Below, piece by piece: positions 8,357-16,622 of a stretch of 64,000 nucleotides of DNA. The position numbers and the translations under genes were made by a program. Source of the DNA: CAVWTN01 sp963757945 (GTDB taxonomy: Bacteria; Vulcanimicrobiota; Vulcanimicrobiia; Vulcanimicrobiales; Vulcanimicrobiaceae). How positions within the stretch are numbered: position 1 is the stretch's first letter; every line of letters begins with the position of its first letter. The stretch is taken from NCBI GenBank assembly GCA_963757945.1, contig CAVWTN010000002.1:1116001-1180000 (forward strand), given 5' to 3'. Under the pieces are notes generated by a model. It was not told where the DNA came from and did not search any database. It worked only from the letters and a program-made list of their open reading frames with translations.

Positions 8357-9868
8357 ATGGCAGCCAACCCGACCAATCCCGTGGTGAACTGGATCGAGCA
8401 GCGCACCGGGCTCGTGAGCATGACGACGGAATTCCTCACGGAAGACGTCCCGGGCGGCGCGAGTTACTGGTACGTTTTCGGAAGCGCGACGCTGTTCGCG
8501 ATGATCCTGCAGTTCGTGACCGGGATCTTCCTGACGTTCTACTACGCGCCTTCGGCGCTGACGGCGTGGGAATCCACGAAGTACATCTACACGAACGTCC
8601 CGCTCGGCTGGTTCGTGATCAGCCTGCACTCGTGGGGCGCGACGGCGATGATCGCGCTGATGCTCTTGCACTTCTTGCAAGTCACGATCTGGGGCGCATA
8701 CAAGGCGCCGCGGGAGATGGGCTGGGTCATCGGCGTCATCCTGATCATCATCACGCTCGTCCTCGGTTTGACGGGCTACCTGCTGCCGTGGGATCTCGAC
8801 GCCTATCTGGCCTCGTCGGTCGCGATCAACATCGCCGCCTCGGTACCGCTGCTGGGCTCGGCCGTGCAGCAGTTCCTGATGGACGGCAGCGCGCTCGGCA
8901 CGCTGACGATCAACCGGTTCTTCGGCTTGCACGTCTGGCTCTCGCCGGCGCTGCTCGTGCTCCTCGTGGTCGGCCATCTGCTGGTGTTCCGCCACAACGG
9001 CGGCGCCGGGCCGCCGACCGATGAGGATCTCAAGAAGCTTCCGCAAGGGCGCTTCTGGCCCGACCAGATGTTCATGGACGCGGTCGCCTCGTTCGTCGTG
9101 TTCGCGATCATCGTCGCGCTCTCGATCTTCTCGCCGACGCCGCTCGACGAGCGGGCGGACCCCACGAACACCACGTTCGTCGCGTATCCGGCCTGGTATT
9201 TCCTCGCGCTCTACGGTCTCTTGCGGCTCGCCGGGCTCGCGCCGCACGGGCCGCTCGGTTCGTTCGCGAACTTGCTCGCGACCGTGCTCGTGCCGGGACT
9301 CGTCGTCGCGTTCTTGCTGCTGCTGCCGTTCATCGATCGCAATCCGAGCCGCCGCATCTCGCGCCGTCCTTGGGCGATGGCGATCACGGCGATCGGCGTC
9401 GTCGCATCGATCGGCTTCAGCATCTACAGCCAGCTCGCGATCTTGCAGGAAGTCAAGGACAAGCAAGCTCCGGCCGCTGCGGCCGCCGCTCCCGCGGCAG
9501 CTGCACCCGCAGCCGGCGCCGCCGCTCCGGCGGCAGGCGCGGCGGGCGGCGCCGACAAGGGCGCGGCGGTCTACGCGCAGAGTTGCGCCGGCTGCCACGG
9601 CGCCGCCGGGCAGGGGACGCCGGGCGTCTTCCCGCCGCTGGCCAAGAGCGAATACGTCGCCGACGACAAGAAGCTCATCCACACGTTGCTCTACGGCCTG
9701 CAAGGCGCCGTCAAGGTCGAAGGCAAGCCGTACAACGGGATGATGCCCGCCTGGAAGGGCCAGCTCTCCGACGACGACATCGCCGCCGTTGCGACCTACG
9801 TGCGCAAGTCGTGGGGCAACACCGGCGGACCGATCACCGCAGCCGATCTCGCCAAGGTTCCGAAGTAA
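8357..9868 (+). CDS. Cytochrome b fused to a C-terminal cytochrome c domain
   Basis: This 503-residue protein joins a full-length cytochrome b (about residues 1-365) to an Ala-rich linker (about 370-395) and a monohaem cytochrome c domain with C410-A-G-C413-H414 and a likely axial Met in NGMMPAW. The b-haem histidines are spaced H-x13-H in the first pair and H-x14-H in the second, as in b6-type cytochromes. The quinol-site motif, usually PEWY or PDWY, reads PAWY here. With the upstream Rieske protein it would form a quinol oxidase complex carrying its own c-type haem acceptor. A GGAAGGAA ribosome site precedes the ATG. Confidence 0.92.
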   Translation: MAANPTNPVVNWIEQRTGLVSMTTEFLTEDVPGGASYWYVFGSATLFAMILQFVTGIFLTFYYAPSALTAWESTKYIYTNVPLGWFVISLHSWGATAMIALMLLHFLQVTIWGAYKAPREMGWVIGVILIIITLVLGLTGYLLPWDLDAYLASSVAINIAASVPLLGSAVQQFLMDGSALGTLTINRFFGLHVWLSPALLVLLVVGHLLVFRHNGGAGPPTDEDLKKLPQGRFWPDQMFMDAVASFVVFAIIVALSIFSPTPLDERADPTNTTFVAYPAWYFLALYGLLRLAGLAPHGPLGSFANLLATVLVPGLVVAFLLLLPFIDRNPSRRISRRPWAMAITAIGVVASIGFSIYSQLAILQEVKDKQAPAAAAAAPAAAAPAAGAAAPAAGAAGGADKGAAVYAQSCAGCHGAAGQGTPGVFPPLAKSEYVADDKKLIHTLLYGLQGAVKVEGKPYNGMMPAWKGQLSDDDIAAVATYVRKSWGNTGGPITAADLAKVPK

Positions 9869-9891
9869 CCGGCGCGAGCGCAAACCAGAAC

Positions 9892-9926
9892 GAACGGGGC
9901 CCGCGAGCACATCGCGGGCCCCGTTC
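9892..9926. terminator. Strong bidirectional terminator hairpin
   Basis: A perfect 15-bp stem (9892-9906 with 9912-9926) closes a 5-base loop between two convergent genes, 23 bases after the cytochrome b-c stop. The right side continues TCTTTCC, a weak pyrimidine tract for the plus-strand transcript. Confidence 0.85.
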
Positions 9927-9957
9927 TCTTTCCGGCCTTTCTTCCGGGGGCTACCCG

Positions 9958-10296
9958 TTACGCTCCGGGCTGATGCGCGAGATTGTGTTTGTCGAAGTAG
10001 ATGTTGCGCGAGTTGCCGTTCAATTCGCGGTTGAGGTGGCGGCGTTCGGAAACGGTCAGGCGGCCGTCGTTCTTGCGCAGATCGCGGTTGCGCTGCGCTT
10101 CGATCCGCTGCAGACGCCCTTCCGTTTGGTTGTACTCGCGCCGCGTGAGCTGCCCGCTCGCGACGCCTTGATCGATGCGCGCTTGCTGATGGTTGAAGCG
10201 GTTCTGGACTTCGCCCGCATTGGCGGCGAGCGGCGCCGCGACGGCGGCGAGGAAGGCGACGCTGAGCAGAGACTTCGTGAGAGCTGCGTGGAACAT
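9958..10296 (-). CDS. Small secreted protein, function unknown
   Basis: This 112-residue protein has a clear signal peptide (MFHAALTKSLLSVAFLAAVA, cleavage expected after ANA near residue 27). A charged, mostly helical mature part follows with the motifs ARIDQGVASGQLTRREY, EAQRNRDLRKNDGRLTVSER and a C-terminal NIYFDKHNLAHQPGA. This pattern (Q-R-I-x-x-G-x-x-S-G-x-L-T, D-G-x-L-T, I-Y-x-D-K-H-N) is familiar from small secreted proteins of unknown function in Proteobacteria and Acidobacteria. AAAGGA precedes the ATG by about 7 bases. It is convergent with the cytochrome b-c gene across a strong terminator. Confidence 0.75.
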   Translation of the reverse strand: MFHAALTKSLLSVAFLAAVAAPLAANAGEVQNRFNHQQARIDQGVASGQLTRREYNQTEGRLQRIEAQRNRDLRKNDGRLTVSERRHLNRELNGNSRNIYFDKHNLAHQPGA

Positions 10297-10447
10297 CGGT
10301 GAATCCTTTCAACTCCGCAAGAGTTCTGCGGAGCGCGTGCGTGTGATGCCCATGGTACGCTCGCGCGCCGCGGTCCGTCAGCGAATTCCGAAAAGTCTCA
10401 CCCGCCCTTTATCGCGCTCCAATCTTCGTTTCATGTTGACGGGTTCC

Positions 10448-10474
10448 GTCATCCTGAGCCTTGTCGAAGGATGA
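10448..10474. repeat. Dispersed intergenic palindromic repeat, copy B
   Basis: Between two minus-strand genes lies GTCATCCTGAGCC followed by TTGTCGAAGGATGA, an imperfect palindrome. A shorter GTCGAAGGA echo follows at about 10479. It is the best preserved member of the repeat family also seen near 5131, 19332 and 38955. Confidence 0.65.
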
Positions 10475-10491
10475 GCCCGTCGAAGGACGGA

Positions 10492-12150
10492 TCAGCGCCG
10501 CTGCGCGAGCGGCTCGCATTGCGGGCCGTCGAACAGATACAGCAACGCGCGATTGCTGCGCGCGATGATGCGACGGCGGCGGCCGTACGTCGGATCGGGC
10601 GTCGGGCGCTGCTCGCCCGTCACGACGAAGACGCGCGGCGAGGCGCATACGACGGCGCGCGGATCGCTCGCCGCCGAGTGCGCGACCTCGACGGGATTGT
10701 CGAGCGTCGTCACGGGCGGTTCCGTGTAGAAGATGAGGCCGTTGGTTCCGCCGATGCTCTGAATCGCCACGACGTCCCCCGCGCGCCGTTCGGCGCGTAT
10801 GACCGCTGCGAGCTCGGGGATCGGCTTGAGCGGTTCGACGTGCGGTTCGGCGACGAGCGAGATGATCAGGATCGCCACCAGCCCGGAGAGCCCGAGCGCG
10901 TACGGCGCGTAGCGCGCGGTCGAACGGCGCAGCAACAGCGCGCCGCAGGCAATGCTGCCCGCGAGGATCGTGACGCCGAGCGCGGCCAAGTCTCCCAAGA
11001 GCACGGAAAACGCGCCGGTCAGGCGATTGTCGCGTGAGAAGACGAAGATCGCGACCGCGAGCCCGGCGAGCGTCACCGGAACGATCGCGGAGCCCACGAT
11101 CGCCGCGCGCCGGTCCGCCGCATCGAGGATGCCGTCGAACCACAGCGCGAGCGCGATCGCGAACCCAGGAAGCTCGAGCGCGATGTAGTTCGGCAGCTTC
11201 GTGTTCGCGAGGCTGAAGAACACGAACGGCACGACGATCCAGACCAGTGCGAGCCGCGCGAGCATCCCCCGCTCGTCCGACGGTGCGCGCAGCGCGGCGG
11301 CGAGCGCCGGCGGGACGAACGCGAACCAGGGAAAGACTCCGAGCAGCACGACCGGCAGATAATACCAAACGGGCCCGGACTGGTTCTCGATCGTGCCCAG
11401 ATACCGGCCGACCGTGTAGTGGCCGACGAGTTCCCCGAGCGCCGCGGGCCCGACGCGCCCCACCAAGAGCACGAACCACGGTAGCACGATCGCCGCCGCG
11501 AGCGCGGCGCCGCCGAGCGCCACCGCGAGCGACGGCGCGCGCAGCTTGCGGCCGAGCATGCGCTCCCACACGACCCACGGCACGAGCACGAGCAACACGA
11601 CGGCGGGCGCGACCGGGCCCTTCGCGAGCGTGCCGAGCGCGACCGCGGCCCAGCCCGCGAACCACGCGCCGTTCCCCGAACCGCGCAGCGCCGCGTACCA
11701 GGTCAAGATCGCGACGCACACCGCCAGATCGAGCATCGCGTCCATGATTGCCAGCCGCCCGACGATCGCTTGCATCAGCATCGTGCAGAGCACGAGGACC
11801 GAGAGCAGCGCGACGCGCCGGTCCGCGGCGCGGGCCACCGCGTAGGCGACCGCGACCGCCATGCCGATCGTCGCCAGCGCCGAAGGCAGCCGTAGCGCCA
11901 GCGGCCCCATCCCGAGAAGCTGCGCGAAGAGGGCCGCCGTCCAAAAATAGAGCGGCGGCTGAACGAACCAGGCCGCACCGTTGAGGTGCATCACGACCCA
12001 GTCGTGGTAAAGCAGGACCTCGCGCGCGACCTCGCCGTAGGCGGTCTCCGAGTTGTCCCACAGCGTCCCGCCGCCGAGCCCCGGCAGCGTTGCGACCGCG
12101 GCAAGGAGGGCGCCGACGGCCGCCACCTTCCATGCCGCCGAACGATTCAC
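10492..12150 (-). CDS. GT39-type membrane glycosyltransferase (ArnT/PMT-like)
   Basis: The protein has 552 residues and about 11-12 hydrophobic segments. The N-terminal region contains LWDNSETAYGEVAREVLLYHDW, with the Asp-Glu pattern of the first external loop in ArnT/protein mannosyltransferase enzymes, then FVQPPLYFW. Such enzymes use polyprenyl-phosphate-linked sugars as donors for lipid or protein glycosylation outside the membrane; acceptor and sugar cannot be read. The C-terminal soluble part (about 440-552) resembles the end domain of ArnT-like proteins. The start is GTG at 12150, 67 bases from the divergent haem gene. Confidence 0.82.
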   Translation of the reverse strand: MNRSAAWKVAAVGALLAAVATLPGLGGGTLWDNSETAYGEVAREVLLYHDWVVMHLNGAAWFVQPPLYFWTAALFAQLLGMGPLALRLPSALATIGMAVAVAYAVARAADRRVALLSVLVLCTMLMQAIVGRLAIMDAMLDLAVCVAILTWYAALRGSGNGAWFAGWAAVALGTLAKGPVAPAVVLLVLVPWVVWERMLGRKLRAPSLAVALGGAALAAAIVLPWFVLLVGRVGPAALGELVGHYTVGRYLGTIENQSGPVWYYLPVVLLGVFPWFAFVPPALAAALRAPSDERGMLARLALVWIVVPFVFFSLANTKLPNYIALELPGFAIALALWFDGILDAADRRAAIVGSAIVPVTLAGLAVAIFVFSRDNRLTGAFSVLLGDLAALGVTILAGSIACGALLLRRSTARYAPYALGLSGLVAILIISLVAEPHVEPLKPIPELAAVIRAERRAGDVVAIQSIGGTNGLIFYTEPPVTTLDNPVEVAHSAASDPRAVVCASPRVFVVTGEQRPTPDPTYGRRRRIIARSNRALLYLFDGPQCEPLAQRR

Positions 12151-12217
12151 GGGCTAGGTGGTTGGCAAAGCAGGCGGAAAAGTCCCGCGCGCCGCCCGCG
12201 TCGAATTCCGGCATTCC

Positions 12218-14209
12218 ATGGACCGTTCGCGCCTGCGCCCTCCGTCGTATCCGATCGCCCTTGACGTCCGCGGCTGGCCGGTCGTCGTCGTGGGCGGCGG
12301 CGCCGTCGCCGAGCGGAAAATCGAGCAGTTGAGTGCGAGCGGCGCGCGCGTGACGGTGATCGCGCCCACGCTGGGGCAGGCGCTGCGCGCCGCGGCGGCG
12401 CGGGGCGAGATCACTCTGCTGGAGCGGCCGTTCGAAGACGGCGATCTCGCCGGGGCCCGGCTCGCGTTCGCCGCCACGAACGACGACGCGCTCAACGCGC
12501 GCATCTCCGCGCTCGCGCGGGAGCTCGGCATCCCGGTCAACGATGCGGGCGATGCCGCGCGCGGCGACTTCTCCATCCCGATCGTGCACCGCTGCGGCCC
12601 GCTCTCATTCACGGTCGAGACCGGGGGACTCTCCCCCTCGTTCGCCAAGCGGCTGCGCGACGAGTTGCAGGCGCGCTTCGGCGAGCGCTACGGGCGCGCG
12701 GCGGAAACGCTCGGCGTGATGCGGACCTACGCGCAAACCGTCGTCGCTCCGCACCAGCGGGCCGCGGTCATGAGCCGCCTGGCCGGGCGGGAGATCGAGG
12801 AACTAGCCGCAATGAATCCGGTACAGGCCCACGACGCCGTCGAAGCGGCCGTTGCAGAGCTCGACAACGTCTCGAACGGAGCCCCGGTGACCCAACTCGT
12901 TTGCGCGACCCGCGCCAGCGCCCTAGCGATGTGGCAGACCCGTCACACGATCGCCCAACTCGCGACGGCCGGGATCGCCTCGACGATCCTGCAGCTCTCG
13001 ACCAAGGGCGACCAAGTGCAGGACCGCTCGCTGGCGGCGATCGGGACCGACAGCCTCTTCGTGAAGGAGCTCGAGCTCGCGTTGCGCGAGGGCCGCGCCG
13101 ATTATGCGGTCCACTCGTGCAAGGACCTGCCGAGCGCCCTTCCGGAGGACATGCAGCTCGCCGCGATCGGCTTGCGCGAGGATCCGCGCGACGCGTTCTG
13201 CTCGGACCGGTACCCCTCGTTCGAGGCGCTGCCGCCGGGCGCGCTCGTCGGGACCTCGAGCCCGCGCCGCCGCGCGCAGCTTCAGGCGCTGCGCGGCGAT
13301 CTGCGCTACGAGGTGATCCGGGGCAACGTCGACACCCGCCTGCGCAAGCTGCGGGACGGCGACTACGACGCGATCTTCCTCGCGATGGCGGGCTTGCGCC
13401 GGCTGGGCTTGAGCGCCCGGCACACGGTCGCGATGGATCCGCTCCAAATCGTTCCCGCGGTCGGGCAAGGCGCGCTCGCGATCGAGTGCCGCCGCATCGA
13501 CGGGGCCCTCGCGAAGAAGCTGGACGAGATCCTGGGCGACCGCGCGACGACGCTCGCGGTCACGGCCGAACGCGCCTACCTGAGGACGCTACGCGGCGGC
13601 TGCCAAGCGCCGGTCGGCGCGCACGGCACGCTGGACGGCGACGAGCTCCACCTGGCGGGCGTCATCGCCGCGCTCGACGGTTCGCAGGTCGTTCGCGGCG
13701 ACGTGCGCGCGCGCTGTACGACGCTCGCCGAGGCCGAAGAGATCGGCGCGACGCTGGCGCGCGATCTCGAAGCGCGCGGCGGGGCCGCGATCCTCGGCCC
13801 GCGGGACGGCGGGCAACCCTCGGCCGCCCCGGAGCTCCCCCTGGCGGGCAAGCTCTTCATCCTCCCGCGCACGCAAGATCGCCCCAGCCGCATCGCGCCC
13901 GCGCTGCGCGGCGTGGGAGCGGAGGTCCTCGAAGCGGCCGATAGCGATGAGGCGCGCGCCAAGGCCGGAGAGCGCGTGCCGCACGTGCTGCTTTTCCCCT
14001 CGAGCGGCTCGGTGAGCGCTATCACGGAGTATCTCGCCGCGCTCCGGGAAAATGGGAAGCGCCCGATCGTCGCCGCCATGGGCGCGGCGTCGTCGGAAGC
14101 TGCGCGCGCGGCAGGCTTTCCGCCCGACGTCGTCGCCGACGAACCGACGGTCGCCGAATTCGTTCACAGCGTCACGCAGTTCGTCTTGAAGGAGAACCTC
14201 GTCCGATGA
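12218..14209 (+). CDS. hemC: Tripartite fusion: precorrin-2 dehydrogenase (Met8) - porphobilinogen deaminase (HemC) - partial HemD-like domain
   Basis: The protein has 663 residues from the ATG at 12218; a frame extension to a GTG at 12158 is possible but would leave only 7 bases to the divergent gene. Residues 1-215 are a siroheme-synthase N-domain with the NAD motif VVVVGGGAVAERK. Residues 223-535 are HemC with TKGDQVQDRSL, VHSCKDLPS, GTSSPRR and the dipyrromethane-cofactor cysteine C462 in LRGGCQAPVG. The last 120 residues (LFPSSGSVSAITEYLAAL, ending PTVAEFVHSV) resemble only one half of uroporphyrinogen III synthase. A complete HemD is fused to CobA at 20880, so this tail may be a remnant or a structural add-on. 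The stop overlaps hemB by 4 bases. Confidence 0.9.
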   Translation: MDRSRLRPPSYPIALDVRGWPVVVVGGGAVAERKIEQLSASGARVTVIAPTLGQALRAAAARGEITLLERPFEDGDLAGARLAFAATNDDALNARISALARELGIPVNDAGDAARGDFSIPIVHRCGPLSFTVETGGLSPSFAKRLRDELQARFGERYGRAAETLGVMRTYAQTVVAPHQRAAVMSRLAGREIEELAAMNPVQAHDAVEAAVAELDNVSNGAPVTQLVCATRASALAMWQTRHTIAQLATAGIASTILQLSTKGDQVQDRSLAAIGTDSLFVKELELALREGRADYAVHSCKDLPSALPEDMQLAAIGLREDPRDAFCSDRYPSFEALPPGALVGTSSPRRRAQLQALRGDLRYEVIRGNVDTRLRKLRDGDYDAIFLAMAGLRRLGLSARHTVAMDPLQIVPAVGQGALAIECRRIDGALAKKLDEILGDRATTLAVTAERAYLRTLRGGCQAPVGAHGTLDGDELHLAGVIAALDGSQVVRGDVRARCTTLAEAEEIGATLARDLEARGGAAILGPRDGGQPSAAPELPLAGKLFILPRTQDRPSRIAPALRGVGAEVLEAADSDEARAKAGERVPHVLLFPSSGSVSAITEYLAALRENGKRPIVAAMGAASSEAARAAGFPPDVVADEPTVAEFVHSVTQFVLKENLVR

Positions 14210-15213
14210 GCGTCAGCGAGCTCTTCGCCGTGAGAACCGCCCCGGGCCTCACCCGGCGTCCGCGGCGCTTACGCGCATCGGCGGGACTGCGCGATCTGGT
14301 GCGCGAGCATCACGTCCGCGTCTCGAGCCTCGTCCAGCCGATCTTCGTCGCCGATGAGAACCAGCCGCGCGGCGAGATCGTCAGCATGCCCGGCATCTTC
14401 CGCTTCTCCGTCGACGAGACGGTCGCCGAGGCGCGCGAACTCGCCGCGCTCGGCATCCGCGCGGTGCTGCTCTTCGGCATCCCCGATCGCAAGGACGCCG
14501 TCGCAAGCTCGGCCTACGACCGCAACGGCCCGGTGCAACGCGCGATCCGCGCGTTGCGGCTCGAGCTTCCGGATCTCGTCGTCATCGCCGACCTCTGCAA
14601 CTGCGAGTACACCGATCACGGCCACTGCGGGATCCTCGACGCGCACGGCGACGTCGACAACGACCGCACGCTCGAGCTGTTGGGACGGACCGCGCTCTCG
14701 TATGCGGAAGCGGGCGTCGACGTGATCGCGCCGTCCGACATGATGGACGGCCGCGTCGGCTATCTGCGCCGCACGCTCGATGAGGCCGGCTATTCGCGCA
14801 TTCCGATCATGTCGTACGCGGTGAAGTTCGCCTCGGCGTTTTACGGGCCGTTCCGCGATGCGGCCGATTCGACGCCGCAATTCGGCGACCGTCGCACCTA
14901 TCAGATGGATCCCGCGAACGCGCGCGAAGCGCTGCGCGAAGCGCTGCTCGACGTCGAAGAAGGCGCCGACGTGATCATGGTCAAGCCCGCGCTCGCCTAC
15001 CTCGATCTGATCCGCGCCGTGCGCGAAGCGACCGACGTTCCGATCGCGTGCTACAACGTCAGCGGCGAATATTCGATGGTCAAAGCGGCCGCGCAGAACG
15101 GCTGGATCGACGAAGCGCGCACGGTCGACGAGACGTTGACCGCGTTCGTGCGCGCCGGCGCCGACATCATCATCACCTACTTCGCGAAATCCTACGCCGA
15201 GCGCCACCGCTGA
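14206..15213 (+). CDS. hemB: Delta-aminolevulinic acid dehydratase (porphobilinogen synthase)
   Basis: The 335-residue enzyme condenses two 5-aminolevulinate molecules to porphobilinogen. Schiff-base lysines are K207 (MSYAVKFASAFYGPFRDA) and K260 (VIMVKPALAYLD). A cysteine triad C131, C133 and C141 in CNCEYTDHGHCG marks the zinc-dependent type rather than the Asp-rich magnesium type. APSDMMDGRVGYLR is also present. It overlaps the upstream HemC fusion by ATGA and is followed by hemL after 37 bases. Confidence 0.97.
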   Translation: MSVSELFAVRTAPGLTRRPRRLRASAGLRDLVREHHVRVSSLVQPIFVADENQPRGEIVSMPGIFRFSVDETVAEARELAALGIRAVLLFGIPDRKDAVASSAYDRNGPVQRAIRALRLELPDLVVIADLCNCEYTDHGHCGILDAHGDVDNDRTLELLGRTALSYAEAGVDVIAPSDMMDGRVGYLRRTLDEAGYSRIPIMSYAVKFASAFYGPFRDAADSTPQFGDRRTYQMDPANAREALREALLDVEEGADVIMVKPALAYLDLIRAVREATDVPIACYNVSGEYSMVKAAAQNGWIDEARTVDETLTAFVRAGADIIITYFAKSYAERHR

Positions 15214-15250
15214 AGGCCCTTCGCGCCGCCGAAAAGGACGTTACCCGACC

Positions 15251-16546
15251 ATGACCATCGACCGCAGCATCGCCGCCTACGAACGTGCCCGGCGTGTGAT
15301 TCCCGGCGGGGTGAACTCGCCCGTGCGCGCGTTCAAATCCGTCGGCGGCACACCGCTCTTCGTGCGCGAGGCGAGCGGTTGCCGCTTCACCGACCTCGAC
15401 GGGAACTCGTACGTCGACTACGTGATGTCGTGGGGACCGCTGATCCTCGGCCACGCGAACCCCGCCGTGATCGACGCGGTGCAACGCGCCGCCGCGCGCG
15501 GCACGTCCTACGGCGCGCCGACCGAGGCCGAGAGCGAACTCGCCGAGCTCGTCTGCGCCATGGTCCCCTCCGTCGAACGGGTGCGCTTCGTTTCCAGCGG
15601 GACCGAGGCGACGATGAGCGCGCTGCGGCTCGCCCGCGCCTTCACCGGACGCGATAAGCTGATCAAGTTCATGGGCTGCTACCACGGCCACGGGGACTCG
15701 TTCCTGATCTCCGCCGGGAGCGGGGCGCTCACGCTCGGCACGCCGGATTCCCCCGGCATCACCGCGGGGACGTCGCGCGATACGATCGCGCTCCCCTACA
15801 ACGATCTGGACGCCGTGCGCGCAGCCTTCGAGGCGAACCCGCAGGCGATCGCGGCCGTGATCGTCGAGCCCTACGTCGGGAACATGGGGCTCGTGCTGCC
15901 GCGGCCGGGCTACTTGCAGGGCCTGCGGGCGCTGACCCGCGAGTTCGGCGCGCTGCTGATCTTCGATGAGGTCATGACGGGATTTCGCGTCGCCCCCGGC
16001 GGCGTGCAAGAGCGCGAGGGGATCGCCCCGGACCTCACGACCCTGGGCAAGATCATCGGGGGCGGCCTGCCGGTCGGCGCCTTCGGCGGGCGGGCCGAGA
16101 TCATGGACCAGCTCTCCCCGAGCGGCCCCGTCTACCAAGCGGGGACGCTCTCCGGGAACCCGCTCGCGATGGCGGCCGGGATCGCGACGCTGCGGGCGCT
16201 GCGCGAGCCCGGGACCTACGAGCGGCTCGAAACCCTGGGCGCCCGCTTCACGGACGGCCTCGCCGCGGTCTTCTCCAAGCATGCGATCCCGCATCAGAGC
16301 GCGCACCGCGGCTCGATGACCGGCTTCTACTTCGCGCCGGAGCCCGTGGTCGACCTGACGAGCGCGAAGGCCAGCGACGTCGCCTTCTATGGGCGCTTCT
16401 TCCACGCGATGCTCGACCGCGGAATCTACCTCGCGCCGTCTCAATTCGAGGCCGGATTTCTCTCGCTCGCGCACGACGAAAGCGCGATCGACGCGACGCT
16501 TTCGGCGGCCGACGAGGCGATCGGGAGCCTGCTCGCCACGGCCTAG
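15251..16546 (+). CDS. hemL: Glutamate-1-semialdehyde 2,1-aminomutase
   Basis: This 431-residue PLP enzyme converts glutamate-1-semialdehyde to 5-aminolevulinate, the second step of the C5 pathway. Motifs include IPGGVNSPVRAFKSVGG near the N-terminus, VSSGTEATMSALRLAR, GCYHGHGDSFL, FDEVMTGFRVAPGG and the PLP lysine K267 in LGKIIGGGLPVGAFGG. Length is typical for the family. It is placed directly after hemB; hemA, which makes its substrate, lies 3 kb downstream on the same strand beyond a two-component pair. Confidence 0.97.
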   Translation: MTIDRSIAAYERARRVIPGGVNSPVRAFKSVGGTPLFVREASGCRFTDLDGNSYVDYVMSWGPLILGHANPAVIDAVQRAAARGTSYGAPTEAESELAELVCAMVPSVERVRFVSSGTEATMSALRLARAFTGRDKLIKFMGCYHGHGDSFLISAGSGALTLGTPDSPGITAGTSRDTIALPYNDLDAVRAAFEANPQAIAAVIVEPYVGNMGLVLPRPGYLQGLRALTREFGALLIFDEVMTGFRVAPGGVQEREGIAPDLTTLGKIIGGGLPVGAFGGRAEIMDQLSPSGPVYQAGTLSGNPLAMAAGIATLRALREPGTYERLETLGARFTDGLAAVFSKHAIPHQSAHRGSMTGFYFAPEPVVDLTSAKASDVAFYGRFFHAMLDRGIYLAPSQFEAGFLSLAHDESAIDATLSAADEAIGSLLATA

Positions 16547-16622
16547 AGCACCCGGGCCTCAACTTTACGCGGCGTTCGGACGACGATAGTAGTGCTCGCC
16601 CCTTCGCCAGCGAAAGATCTGC

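Noticed and set aside
7679..10312. An 877-residue open frame on the minus strand across the Rieske and cytochrome b genes
   Set aside because: Arg/Asp/Glu-rich low-complexity translation typical of the antisense of GC-rich genes; the plus-strand genes are certain.
12158..12217. N-terminal extension of the Met8-HemC fusion from a GTG at 12158
   Set aside because: Would leave 7 bases to the divergent gene's start and adds 20 residues without resemblance to the family; the ATG at 12218 fits the usual start of the domain.
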